Assembly (NCBI GenBank): GCA_015345905.1 | Contig: JADDTR010000017.1 | Location: forward strand, 62,001-126,000 | DNA length: 64,000 bases | DNA from: Aotearoamyces nothofagi | Lineage: Eukaryota; Ascomycota; Leotiomycetes; Leotiales; Tympanidaceae | Direction of reading: 5' to 3' | In this document: in pieces, positions 46,292 to 57,588 of the stretch | How positions within the stretch are numbered: the first letter of the stretch is position 1 | How the letters are laid out: each line of letters starts with the position of its first letter | Translations under genes and position numbers: made by a program | Notes under the pieces: generated by a model | What the model was told of the DNA's origin: nothing | Database searches by the model: none | Seen by the model: only the letters and a program-made list of their open reading frames with translations

Positions 46292-47324
46292 TGATAATTA
46301 CCCTGTGCTGCAATGCTTTGAGCGGCGTTGGCTGTTGGACAGCAAATGGGCGCGTAACTTGTGACATAAGTTATTCGAGGCCCGCGCTTCTCGCCAACGC
46401 GCTTAAATTAAACCCTTGTCATTTGGAATCCTGGGCCGGGGTTCTGGAACCTAAAAGGGATAAAACAACAAAGATATCATGTATCATCGTACTCTTATAA
46501 AAAAGGGGCCCTTAGAAGAACCGGGTGACTGGGTCGATAAGGTATGCAACCGAATATGACCAGTAGGTTCCGTCCCGCCGCTACACCGTGCAGCTGCGCA
46601 GGCTCTATCTAACTTCACATTCTTGTCTCGCTGGTACAATAAAGTAACCATGGCTGCTCTTAACTTGGCTTGTGTCCCTCAACGGAGTAAGAATTCAACG
46701 AGTTGTTGCTGCTTGTATGGTATTGGACTACGGTCCAGAGCCGTACACGGCTCTCTCCTTACTTCATTCAATACCACTGTGAGACCTAGGCTTCGCCAAT
46801 CTTGCTTGAACTGCATGCAATACATTGCGAGATCGTGTACAAGATCGATCTGCCGGTAGGCTGCATACACGTTGGTTCGGTTGATATAGCAGCGTCATAC
46901 CGTTCTTTCGTTAGCAACTTCGAGTGCCATTTCCTGCTCGAGGACAATGGCATGACACCGTATAACCCCCCCAGACTAGCATGTAACTCCGGCCTGGTCA
47001 TCCTGTTCCATTCGATTTCATATCGTCTTCATAGGTTCAAATTTCCAGCCACAGATTTTATTGTCTGGTGTCTATTCTATTTCATTATGTATGTGTCTCC
47101 TTCCGTCACCGCACATTTCTGTGTGGAGAATGCTCATGCAGCCCCTACTTTGGTCATGATGTATCAAGCCTTATACGTATATAAGATACAGGCTGCAGAC
47201 CCTGGTCCTCTAGACTTCTGCTGCAACATCCCATTTCTGTTTGAACCTGTGTAATCCTTATATTACGAATGCCGACTCTCTCGCTCTTCTCGATAATCTT
47301 CTACTAAGTTTGACTCCAGAAACA
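46292..47324. other. Divergent intergenic region, AsnRS (-) and PARG-like (+)
   Basis: 1.03 kb between the starts of two divergent genes, so both promoters lie here. A perfect 8-bp inverted repeat (AGAGCCGT/ACGGCTCT, about 46737-46754) with a 2-base centre is present. Open frames of 60-150 codons exist but none begins with a supported ATG and none looks protein-like. Confidence 0.55.
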
Positions 47325-48442
47325 ATGCCTCCTGCTAAGGTCAAACCTGCTGAAGTGGCAGCTGAAAATAAGAAAGTATATGTTCCTCACATCAAGAAGA
47401 ACCTAGAGGCAAGATGGCCAGCTCATTCTTGGCTGGTTGCTGACTCATCGACTATGCGGTGTGAACCGCCAAAGAATCCATTGCGGTGCCGTATGAGTAC
47501 GTCTAAATCGTGGGTGTGTATGATCTTACTGACCACATTACAGCGGTGTTAGAAGGAGATCCTGTGGATGTAGCCTTGGAGCTAGCCATTACGGTAAACA
47601 AACCAGAGCATGTTGCGTTGGTAAATATGGCCAACGACAAAAGACCTGGAGGAGACTGGGAAGCTGGTATCTAGCATCCTATTTTGTTTTATATTATCTC
47701 CAATTTAGCTTACAATAATAGGAGTCATGGCCCCAGAAGAATGCATCGCTAGGAGGAGCAATTTGGTTGCGACTCTTAACACACCGGCAACCTTTGACAA
47801 TGCTTACAAAGTCAACTACCCGATTCCACCAACCGGCGGTATCTACTCTCCTTTTGTTGGTATGTCTTGATAGGTGTATCTTCTTCTCTTACAGCACTTG
47901 ACAATAGCTACAGTCGTTTTCAGAGCTGGCCCTGAACGCTATCAACTGTGGCAGAAATTTAAAGGTACTTATCACCGATATCCAGGGGTATGTTTTAAGT
48001 TCTTACTTCAGACTTAGCTCTCCCAGTCATATCTGTGCCGCCAGTTCGTCGACCAAAACTGGATCAGACAGGCAAGAAGTACTCGTTCGAGCAAGAGAAA
48101 GAGCTCATGCGAGATAAGATCCGGACTATTCTCAGAATGGCAGTGTACTGGGGCTATTCGGACATGGTTCTAGGTGCTTTCGGCTGCGGTTCACTTTTCA
48201 GGAATCCAACACGGGAAGTAGCAACGATGTGGAGAGATGCACTGTATTTCGACGACGAGTTCAAAGGCAACTTCTCAAACGTCGTATTCGCCTTCGACAA
48301 CATGGATGGGACCGGTCCTAGTGGTAGCCTCGCAGGATCCAGCAGCTCAAGCTCCAAGAACTCATCCTCCAAAGCTGCCATGTTGGCAGACATGGAAATC
48401 TTCAAGGACGTGTTTGACCCCGCGAAGATGTTCCCAAAATGA
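47325..48442 (+). CDS. TIGR02452-family protein, microbial PARG-like catalytic domain
   Basis: Five exons: 47325..47496, 47544..47666, 47722..47859, 47908..47964 and 48012..48442; introns of 47, 55, 48 and 47 bp, all phase 1; 306 aa. The spliced core VALVNMANDKRPGGDWEAG joined to VMAPEECIARRSNL gives the GG...EE loop of poly(ADP-ribose) glycohydrolase macrodomains. YPIPPTGGIYSPFV, VVFRAGPERYQLW, VPPVRR, LRMAVYWGYSDMVLGAFGCGSLFRNP and FAFDN follow in the usual order. The C-terminus has a Ser-rich insertion and ends with DPAKMFPK. The family probably removes ADP-ribose from proteins or related ligands; the actual substrate in fungi is unsettled. A nearer acceptor for exon 4 (47894) would cause an early stop, so 47908 is used. 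Confidence 0.92.
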
Positions 48443-49330
48443 GTTGGCGCTTTGGGTGTTGGGTGACGGGGAGTCCCGGGTGTACAAGCTCCTGTTTGAT
48501 CGATGTATGGCAGGCTTCATTGCTTTGAGCTTCAATCTACATCTTCGTATCAACGTCCTACCAATGCCACAGTAGCATCAGTGCCACAATAAAGACCCTT
48601 AAATACACAAGATCTATGCGCAACCACTTATTTACACCGAGTATCTCCGATCTCTACCTCAAGGTGCAAACCTACCCATCGGGAACACTACGTGCATCCA
48701 AGCATCCTGCAGAACTCCCAAGACGTCTCTCACATAGCCTGGCGGTAAAAGCCAAGGACAAAGTCATCACTCGATAGATAGAAACTTCATTAAGTCCCCA
48801 CACCTTCTGTGTCTTGCCGTCCCACAAAGCGCGCCTCACCGCTCAATACCTCGGCTACAATGAGAGATCTGTTCCCGTACAACCATCAAGCATAGATTCG
48901 CAAATCCTAAGATCTGACAGACGGGCCAGCCCGTACAACCAGATGTGTCCTTCTGCAGCGGTGATCTGTACAACGACGGCGCAACCACCCGTCCCACGGC
49001 CGCCTCACAACAGCAGATTTGCAGGCTTTCTCGGGACGGCCGATATATGTACTACTAAATGTCTATGTGAGACGGATATATTGCTCCTGCCGTTCAAAAA
49101 CTACATTCAATATACAACTACAGAACCATTGGCAGTGTAAAATAAAATATGCAAGACTCTGAAGTCGGGAAATGAGAAGTATTGCTATGCACGCTAAATC
49201 TATGGGCATGATATAAAACGCATCTTCTTAGGGGATTAGTTCCAAGTATGTTTCGACTGTAAGCAGCCTGCCTGCCGTTCCTGCCTCCTAGCCTCCATCC
49301 TCTTCCAAACACTATATCCACCTGAGGTTC
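48443..49330. other. Convergent 3' flanks, no gene seen
   Basis: 888 bp between convergent genes. No supported frame or RNA. Confidence 0.65.
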
Positions 49331-52300
49331 TCACCAGTAGGGTGGTCTCATCCCTGCAAAATTAGAGACAAGGGAGGAATTATCCCCGCTATCTTCCTTC
49401 TTCCTCTGGCCAGTTAACTATAGGGGGGTTGGTTAGAAGAGGGTTCTGCACTTCGTGGTGTAATCATAGTAGGAAATTAGGACAGAATATGATCCTGACA
49501 TACCTCTAACTGCACATGTCGATGAATATGGACCAACCAATCAACATAACTCTGCGCCTCATTATTCCTATCTTCAACTAGAAGCCTTGCAAACTCGTAT
49601 TCGGCGCCATCCAGTCCTTGGCGTGCCAGTTGAACGGTTAGAGCTTTCGAGCCGCGCACTGTCTTCATGTACTCCAAGATATTACGTACTTGCGCGTTTA
49701 GGAGTGTTTCAAGCACCGGTAACGAGGAGCTGTAAGGATCTAATACTTTCAGAGAATCATTACCCTCGCCGAAGAGATCGATAAGGAGATTCGGTGACAC
49801 TTGAGCATGGATCCATAAATAGCAGTTCTGCCCATTATCGAGTAGATAAACGCCTCCTTCCTCGACACGAGAAAAGGATGTTCGTACTGAGGGTGGCATC
49901 CTCAGATGTCCAGTTTCAGGGTCGGGAAATCCATCCTCAGGATTTAGATTGTGAATAGGAATCATTCGAGGATAGAGATATAATGAAAGTTCTAAGGCGC
50001 CCATAGACTTTATCATCCGCATATCATGAACACGTCGATCTGTTGGCTCATTTGCGCCCTTGAAAGCTCTTGATTTGATCAGGCCAAGCATATACATGCT
50101 AAATTCCTTAAGGTTCTCTGGAAGAACAAGTTGTCCAGGAGGATGGGATCCTGAGAAGTTCTTGCGATAGCCTGCAAGAATATCGATGTTTTTCTCTGTA
50201 AGAGCTGATCGGATGTCTTTTAACGAGGTTGTGGCCATCTTTGTAGCAGCTTCCTTTGCGATTAAGTTGTAAACCGCATCCTGGTCAACATACTTCATGC
50301 AGTCCTTGGCTTGATCACTGACGCTAGCAATGACATTGCAACATCGCACTCTTCGTTCCCCAGTAGCAGTTGTATAAAGAAGAGCACTCTGAAAGTGAGC
50401 ATCGAGCTTAGCATCAAGCTTGCCATCATAACTGAACATTACGCCAAGAGCCTTGTCCGCATCAATAACACCAAGCTCTAGATCAGCACCAAAAGTATGG
50501 TGAATGAAATTGCCATGATAAGAAGCAACTTGCAATCCGTTTGAGCAACGGACCTTCATCAGCGCTTGATAGCCGGTCTCCCGCGTTACGGTATGCTTAA
50601 TCTCTTGTGATAGCTTTGACGTGTCGCGTGGAGAAAGGAAGTTCGGGTAGTAGAATGTCTCTCCACCAGTAGAAGCAGAAACGTGGCCAATTGTGGCTAT
50701 ATCCAGATAGCCTCCCCCGGGGGCTGCAAGGAAGAAATCGACACCTACACCGCTCGCTACCATTTTCTCTGCGGCTTTCTTCCAGCCTGGGTGTTCGGTA
50801 GTCAATAGCTTCTTGTCGTTTTCCGCGTCGTTGGACTTTCCATCATCCCTAAGGAACAGGCGGCCAGGTCCCCATGTTGGCAATGCAGCTAGGGAACAGA
50901 CAATTTTTCCTCCCGTCTTTTCCAGTGCAGCTACCGCGGCATTTAAAGTAGGCAGTAGTGCAGGCTCAGGGTTCTTGACTTGAGAAAATAATCCAGGAAG
51001 TTGGTTGAGAAGGGATATGATGATTGCTTTGGATTCATAGGGATCCACGAAAAGGCCATCACCAAGTGGCACAAACGGGTCTTCGATATCTGGCATTACA
51101 ATCATCTGGGCTTGCTCTAAGGCCGGGTTAACATTGTAAAAGTGTATATCCTTGTCAAACGTGACAAATCCCACTTTTGCGCCCTGCGGAATTCTTCTCG
51201 TTTCAGGAGTATCAGTCTCTTCAATGTCTTCTGAGTTTTGGTCGTCTCGACCGTAAAGTGCGCCAATAATACCTTCACAAAATGCTTCGAGGAAGCCTTT
51301 ATTGAAAGATTCTTGACCAACATCGATCAGGAACAGCCACCTCAGGCCTACCGGGTCTTTAGACCAGTACTCTTTTGGAACTAAAAACTCAACTGTGCCT
51401 CTCATTAGCTCCGGACGCTGTTCCCTATCAACCCGAGCCCCTTGCGGGTTGGTGGCACAGAAATATTCTGGAGGCACATCGTTGGGATATGTGCACATGT
51501 TGCAGACGAACTTATTCCCTCCTGATCGAAATACCATAAATGGGTTGATATAAGCTCGGCATCTATGGCACCGTGGTGGGCCAGTTTCCCCAAAATCTAA
51601 GACTGGGATTTCCAGCTCCCCCGCTTGCAATGGTGCAAGAGGTTGCAGTAATAGGCCTAACGGAAGAGCTGTCGAGCGTAGAGCTTCTGCAGTCGATGGG
51701 ATATTATTCATCGTCAGACGCGTGAACTTTGGCGATGAGTTGCCTTGGTCATAAGCGACATATGAGACTGCCGCTGGAGGTGGCATGTGATGCTCGAAGG
51801 TTGGATATACATGATTAAGGTAATACTGGGCAACAGTGTCCCTTGATCTTGGAACACTTGGTATCTGGTCCGGATCCACACGACCTTGAGCCGAAGTTTG
51901 GACACTCGCAGTAGCAAATCCGGGATCAGCATCGCCATTTCGAGCAGCAAACTGTGCGCTTGAGGCAGGATTGGCAGGATTAAACGGCTCACTAGCCGCA
52001 GCAGGAAATTGTGACATTTGCGGAGTAATTGGTTGACCAGCGAACTGGCCACCGGGGATCTGTTGGAACGATTGATCCGCGTTCAGAAAGTTGGTGGCCG
52101 AGGTACCTGGAGGTGGAATGCCATTGAAAGCCGCCGATGAGCCCGATGGTGCCTCTAGAGCATGATATGCATGGTGATCCTTCTTCTTCCTTCCTCCTGC
52201 GCGACCATGAGTAGCATTTTCACCAAGAGCGAGTCCCCCCATTTGTGCTGTAAGACCTCCATCTTGTCCCTGGAAATTTTGCTGTTGTTGCTGGGGAAAG

Positions 52301-52545
52301 TATCCCTGATCTTGCATCGGCTGGTATGGCGTACCGCTTCTGGACACTGGTGCTCCTGGCTGAGCATTATTCCAGTTGGATTGCGGTTCAGGAGGAGCGC
52401 CGTATGTCGAGCCAGCTTGCTGGTATGGCGATGGCGCCACGGGTTGGAATTGTGAAGGAGCTGGCTGGGTGCGAGTCCGAGGATGCAGTGGATCTTCTCC
52501 AGGCGTTCCTTGCCCTAGAGCATGATAGGGCTCAAAACTGTCCAT
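49331..52545 (-). CDS. SEC24: COPII coat cargo-selection subunit Sec24
   Basis: Two exons, 52545..49504 and 49417..49331, with an 86-bp intron, giving 1042 aa. The N-terminal 250 residues are a Pro/Gln-rich disordered tail. The zinc finger is CHRCRAY...CNMC (C326, C329, C348, C351). The trunk (vWA-like) domain, beta-sandwich, helical and gelsolin (GGVYLLDNGQNCYLWIH) domains follow. Without the last intron the protein would end LEVCQDHILS; splicing gives LELTGQRKKEDSGD and the end GMRPPYW, as expected for fungal Sec24. It binds ER export signals with Sec23 and builds the inner COPII coat at ER exit sites. The start codon lies 542 bp from that of CFT2, in divergent arrangement. Confidence 0.95.
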
Positions 52546-52788
52546 GTTGGCTGGCAGCTCAACGGTGCCCTGGTTGAAGCCGGTTCTGCTTCAGAAATGG
52601 GATCCGCCGCGTTCGAGTTTATTTTCAGGGTTCGCAGAGGTGTAGCGGCATTGAAGAAATCGGCGAATTAAATAGATTAAAAGAATCGTCTCATCATGAA
52701 GTTTCAGGGCGCAAAGGTGCGAAAGTGCGAAAGTGCAAAAATGCAAAAGGGCAAAAGTAACAGTTTGGCGGTTCCCGTTCTGGACACT

Positions 52789-53079
52789 TCAACTTTTATG
52801 ATGCAGGTGTGTATGCGCTGATATGGCGCTAATTCGTAACGGGTATATCCCTGTAAAGCCTGGGAACGCGACAAATCCCAACGACCCATCTACCTTTCTC
52901 AGCTCAAAACTCCCCTCCGAGAGCAGCGCATTCGGTGACAGTGCCGGACTGATACTTCTTTCGCATGCCATGGGCTGACGACCTCGCGATATATCCAGTG
53001 ACGGTCCACCACCAACTGTGCCAGGCTTGAAGAGAGCATCAAACTCAGCGTTGGCCTCATAATCCGCATAATCCGCCAT
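52789..53079 (-). CDS. Possible small protein in the Sec24/CFT2 divergent promoter
   Basis: An ATG frame of 96 aa starting MADYADYEANAEFDALFKPG, whose start codon is 8 bp from the CFT2 start on the opposite strand. The first 20 residues look protein-like (acidic, low in rare residues); the end (GIYPLRISAISAHTHLHHKS) does not. A GTAGAT donor at about 52897 with a TTACAG acceptor would give another tail. It may instead be an upstream ORF in the Sec24 leader or chance. No family recognised. Confidence 0.35.
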   Translation of the reverse strand: MADYADYEANAEFDALFKPGTVGGGPSLDISRGRQPMACERSISPALSPNALLSEGSFELRKVDGSLGFVAFPGFTGIYPLRISAISAHTHLHHKS

Positions 53080-53087
53080 CTGAAAGC

Positions 53088-56000
53088 ATGTTCAACTTCA
53101 CGCCGTTGAGCGGCGCTCAATCAGAGAGCTCGGCGTCACAGTCTTTACTAGAACTAGATGGTGGTGTTAAGGTGCTGATCGATGTTGGTTGGGACGAATC
53201 CTTTGATGTCGAGCAGTTGAGGAATCTAGAAAAGTAGGTTGGTTCTTCTTTTTGTGGCCTCGAGCCCTCTAGGATCTCCCTGGGCAGTTGGTGAGGCAGG
53301 GGGTTTTTACGGGCCATACTGTATATCAGACATCAATGGACGTCACATTCTACTCCCTGAGTTGTTCCCAATCTGCTCGTCCTAAAGTAGCCCAGACTTG
53401 CTTTTGCTGTAATCACCCTCCCCCATCTTTATGCTAACGGTATTTCCTCCACAGGCATGTTCCAACCTTGTCTATCATCCTTCTCACCCATGCAACAGTC
53501 GCCCACCTGGCAGCATACGCTCACTGCTGCAAGCACTTCCCATTATTCACACGAATACCTATATATGCGACCACTCCCGTAATATCACTTGGGCGCACAC
53601 TCCTCCAAGACCTTTACGCATCGACGCCACTTGCGTCTACTATCATCCCCACCTCATCGCTATCTGAAGCCTCATACTCATACGCGCAGTCCACTTCAGG
53701 CGCCAGCACCTCCAGCATCCTCCTACAGCCTCCAACATCCGATGAGATCGCATCTTATTTCTCCCTCATCCATCCCCTGAAGTATTCGCAACCACATCAG
53801 CCACTTCCATCACCGTTTTCACCTCCTCTCAATGGTCTTACGGTTACTGCATATAATGCTGGGCATACACTTGGAGGAACTATATGGCATATTCAACATG
53901 GGTTGGAGTCTATTGTATATGCGGTGGATTGGAATCAAGCGAGGGAAAATATCTTAGCCGGTGCAGCATGGCTTGGAGGTGCCGGTGCAGGCGGTGCAGA
54001 GGTCATTGAGCAGCTGCGAAAACCAACAGCTCTCATCTGCAGCAGCAGGGGTGCGGAGCGTGTCGCTTTGGCTGGTGGTCGAAGTCGGCGAGATGAGCTC
54101 CTATTGGATATGATCAAGTCAGCGGTTGCCAAAGGAGGGACTGTGCTCATCCCAACCGACTCGAGTGCTCGTGTTTTAGAGCTTGCATATTTGTTGGAGC
54201 ATGCATGGCGGAAAGAATCTTCCGACCAGGAGAGTCCTTTGAATGCGTCAACCCTATACTTGGCAAGTAAGAACATCGGTGCCACAATGCGCTACACCCG
54301 CAGCATGCTCGAATGGATGGACGATGGTATAATTAGAGAGTTTGAGGCCATTGCGGGATCAATTCAACAAAGGCAAAATGGGGCTTCTGATGGGAAGCAG
54401 GGCAAAGCTGCAGGTCCATTTGATTTCAAACATCTCCGATTACTAGAGAGGAGAGGCCAGGTCAATAGCATACTTAACAATACAAATAGAGAAGGGAAGA
54501 CTACAGGAAAGGTCATTTTAGCAAGTGACACCTCCCTCGAGTGGGGTTTCTCAAAAGATGTTCTGCGCAAGATCGCAGCAGACAATCGCAATCTTGTCAT
54601 CTTAACAGAAAAAATGGGCCGGGCATCGGAAGAAGACTCGACTAAACGATCAGGGCTCGCTAGGACATTATGGCAATGGTGGGAGGAACGTAAGGATGGT
54701 GTAGCTTTGGAACCAGGATCTACGGGTGAGAATCTGGAGCAGGTGTATGGAGGCGGCCGAGAAGTGGACATTAAAGATGTCAAACGACTTGCTTTGGAAG
54801 GCAATGAGCTAGCTGCGTATCAACAATGGCTTGCTACTCAACGCCAGCTCCAAACAACCCTTCAACCAGGTGGTGCCACAGTATTAGAGTCTTCAGCAGA
54901 CGCAGTCGATGATGCATCATCAGATTCCTCATCGGACTCGGATGAATCAGAGACAGAGCAGCAAGGCAAAGCATTAAATATGGCAACAACACTTGGCCAG
55001 GCCAATCGTAAGAAAATTGGTATGAGCGATGAAGATCTAGGTATCAACATCCTTTTACGGCGGAAAGGTGTTCATGACTACGATGTTCGAGGCAAGAAAG
55101 GTCGCGAGAAAATGTTTCCTATGGTGATTCGACGGAAGAGAGCTGATGATTTCGGTGATCTAATTCGGCCAGAAGAGTACATTCGAGCGGAAGAGCGAGA
55201 TGAGATTGACGGGCAAGATATGCGAAATTCTGGCAAATATGACACGAATGATACACTTGGCAAGAAGCGCAAGTGGGATGATGTTGCTGCGCCAGGTGAT
55301 CGACGATTGACAAACGGAGGTAACAAACGGCAACAAACTGGTCTGGGCCTAGGACAAGATGTCTCAGACTCATTAATGACTGGCGATGATTTGCTAGTTG
55401 ACATCTTTGATGACGGCTCTGTGGAGGAAGATGTCGAAGAGATTCTCGGACCTTCCAAAGCTATATTCTCTACCGAGTCTCTTGTCCTCAATTTACGTCT
55501 AGCCTTTGTGGATTTTGCTGGACTTCATGACAAACGAAGCTTACAAATGCTAATCCCACTCATCCAGCCTCGGAAGCTCATTTTAGTCAGCGGCATGAAA
55601 GAAGAGACTCTGGCCCTTGCGACAGATTGCCGCAAATTACTTGAGGCTCAATTGGGCGGAGGTGATAAATCTGTCGATGTTTACACTCCGACCATCGGTA
55701 CTACAATTGATGCAAGTGTTGATACTAATGCATGGGCTGTCAAGCTGACTGAGAGTCTCGTCAAACGACTGCATTGGCAAAATGTTAAAGGTCTGGGAAT
55801 AGTCACGCTCACTGGCCGGTTGGCAGCGACAACTGCACAACCGACCATTCTCGCTGACTCGGAAGGAAGTAATAAGAAACAAAAAATGCTCAAAGACGAA
55901 ACTGAAGAAGCGGACATTACTCAGGTTGTTGCCGAACTTCCGAAGCAGTTGATGCCCACTTTGGATGTCGTTCCTACAAGCATGGCTTCTGCGACGAGAT

Positions 56001-56269
56001 CCATAGCACAACCCCTCCATGTCGGAGATCTTCGGCTTGCAGATTTGAGAAAGATTATGCTTTCTTCTGGGTACACTGCCGAATTCAGAGGCGAGGGTAC
56101 ACTCCTAATTGATGGCTCTGTAGCTGTACGCAAGCTTGGCACTGGAAGGATCGAGGTTGAAAGCATTGGCGGAGCTGCAAATGGAAGTGCTTCCTTGCAG
56201 CAAGGAGGCACATTCTACGCTGTCAAGAGAAAGATTTACGAAGGGCTAGCGGTTGTCGCTGGTGGCTAA
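53088..56269 (+). CDS. CFT2: Cleavage factor two protein 2 (CPSF100 homologue)
   Basis: Two exons, 53088..53233 and 53455..56269, with a 221-bp intron, giving 986 aa. The start MFNFTPLSGAQSESSASQSLLELDGGVKVLIDVGWDE is the classic CPSF100 opening; the intron joins NLEK to HVPTLSIILLTHATVAHLAAYAH. The metallo-beta-lactamase fold is present, but the HxHxDH zinc motif of CPSF73 is replaced by HATVAH, as expected of the inactive partner. A beta-CASP domain follows (GGTVLIPTDSSARVLELAYLLEH). An acidic Ser/Asp stretch around 535 and a C-terminal beta-lactamase-like end (LVLNLRLAFVDFAGLHDKRSL) come after. It acts in the nuclear cleavage and polyadenylation factor that makes mRNA 3' ends. Confidence 0.95.
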
Positions 56270-56838
56270 AAGGGCTGTCGACATATGGGGAACTCATGGC
56301 TTATGGGAGGCATAACAGCATCTTCGATTTCGGCGTTCTTGTGTAACATATATCATTGGATTTGCTACAAGGCTTAATACGAATAGAATATGTACCATAC
56401 TATTTCTACCTGGGTAGATTATTTCCAAAATGCCTGATCCAAAGTTTCATGTTTGTGACGGCGTGAGTTACTACAACCACAGTCACAGCATCTCGAGTCA
56501 ACCAAAGCACACATTCACCTACCGTGTTTGACTCTACACGATCGTCACCATGATTCACAACAAAAATCCCGAATGATTCACGGCGCCGTAGTTCATATAT
56601 AACAGGTCTACCGCGCACATGCTTCTCTTCATAATTACACTTCAGCCCTTCATATCCTCATACATTCATGCTTACCTCTTAATTAACATACCCTGCTAGT
56701 TGAAATATCTGGCACGCATTCGGTCTTGTGCTGGACTTGCTGTTTTCCTTTCGAAGGTCAAATTAAGAAGAGCAGCCTCTAAGAAGCTCCCACCGACACA
56801 TATCGCCAGTACCAAACTCCTACTATCAAAGCAGCCAA
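56270..56838. other. Intergenic, CFT2 3' flank and promoter of the 249-aa gene
   Basis: 569 bp, no supported gene; A/T-rich close to 56640-56760. Confidence 0.65.
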
Positions 56839-57588
56839 ATGGCCGACTGGGGTCGTAATATGCGCCACGGCTGGGGCGGCGGTCCTTTCGGATTCGAAAA
56901 CTTCTATGGCCTCCAGCCAGCACAAGATGGCTTCTTCCCAGCTCCCGAAGGAATGGAGTGGTATGAAGTCAACAACGGCCCAGTGGGCCCAATGGGCCCA
57001 ATGGGCTGGAACGAGCTCCCTCTCGCGGGCGACGCGGCTCCTGTCGACGCCTGGGGACCGGCCTACATGCCGCCACCATACGCGGCACCGCAGTGGCCCG
57101 GCTGCTACGCAGGCTACGGCGGCGGGCCGTTCGTCGGCTTCGGGGCGGCGCAGTACCAGCAGGTCGACGCGGTCAACGACGGCGGGATCCCGGGCATCAA
57201 CCTGCGGCGCGACGACGGCGGCACCGGGCTGGCGCCGGGCATGAACTACATCTTCCCGGCCGAGCACTGCAAGATCTTCGTCATCGACGAGGAGCAGCCG
57301 CCGTGGCTGGGCCGGCCGCGGGGCGACCTGCGGTTCAAGCCGCACCTGGTGCCGTGCAGCATCACGGTCAAGGAGCTGATGCAGCAGTTCGGCTGCACCA
57401 ACGAGGACGCGGCCAAGAACGTGCTGCACGAGTGCGCGCCCGGCGCGAACGGGTCGTGGTACAAGGGCATCACCATCAAGGGCGACAACAAGGACCTGGT
57501 CAAGAAGCCCATCTCGGCCGTGGGCTGGGGCGCCAAGCGGAACGGGAAGGACGAGGATGTCGTCTGGGTCTTCTTCACGAAGAGCTAG
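56839..57588 (+). CDS. Protein of unknown function, 249 aa, extreme GC3
   Basis: One exon. The first 95 residues are rich in Gly, Pro, Trp, Tyr and Met (RHGWGGGPFGFENFYGLQP, GPMGPMGWNELP) and probably disordered. The rest is a compact-looking domain with PGMNYIFPAEHCKIFVID, LRFKPHLVPCSITVKELMQQFGCTNEDAAKNVLHEC, GSWYKGITIKGDNK and ending VGWGAKRNGKDEDVVWVFFTKS. No signal peptide or membrane helix. From about 57030 nearly every codon ends in C or G, far above the flanking genes; this also makes long mirror frames on the other strand, which are not genes. In filamentous fungi such bias usually marks high expression. I have an impression that this two-part architecture occurs in other Pezizomycotina but know no function. 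Confidence 0.85.
   Translation: MADWGRNMRHGWGGGPFGFENFYGLQPAQDGFFPAPEGMEWYEVNNGPVGPMGPMGWNELPLAGDAAPVDAWGPAYMPPPYAAPQWPGCYAGYGGGPFVGFGAAQYQQVDAVNDGGIPGINLRRDDGGTGLAPGMNYIFPAEHCKIFVIDEEQPPWLGRPRGDLRFKPHLVPCSITVKELMQQFGCTNEDAAKNVLHECAPGANGSWYKGITIKGDNKDLVKKPISAVGWGAKRNGKDEDVVWVFFTKS

Noticed and set aside
46802-47254. 150-codon frame upstream of the PARG-like gene
   Set aside because: No ATG at its start, no family resemblance, and it ends in the likely promoter.
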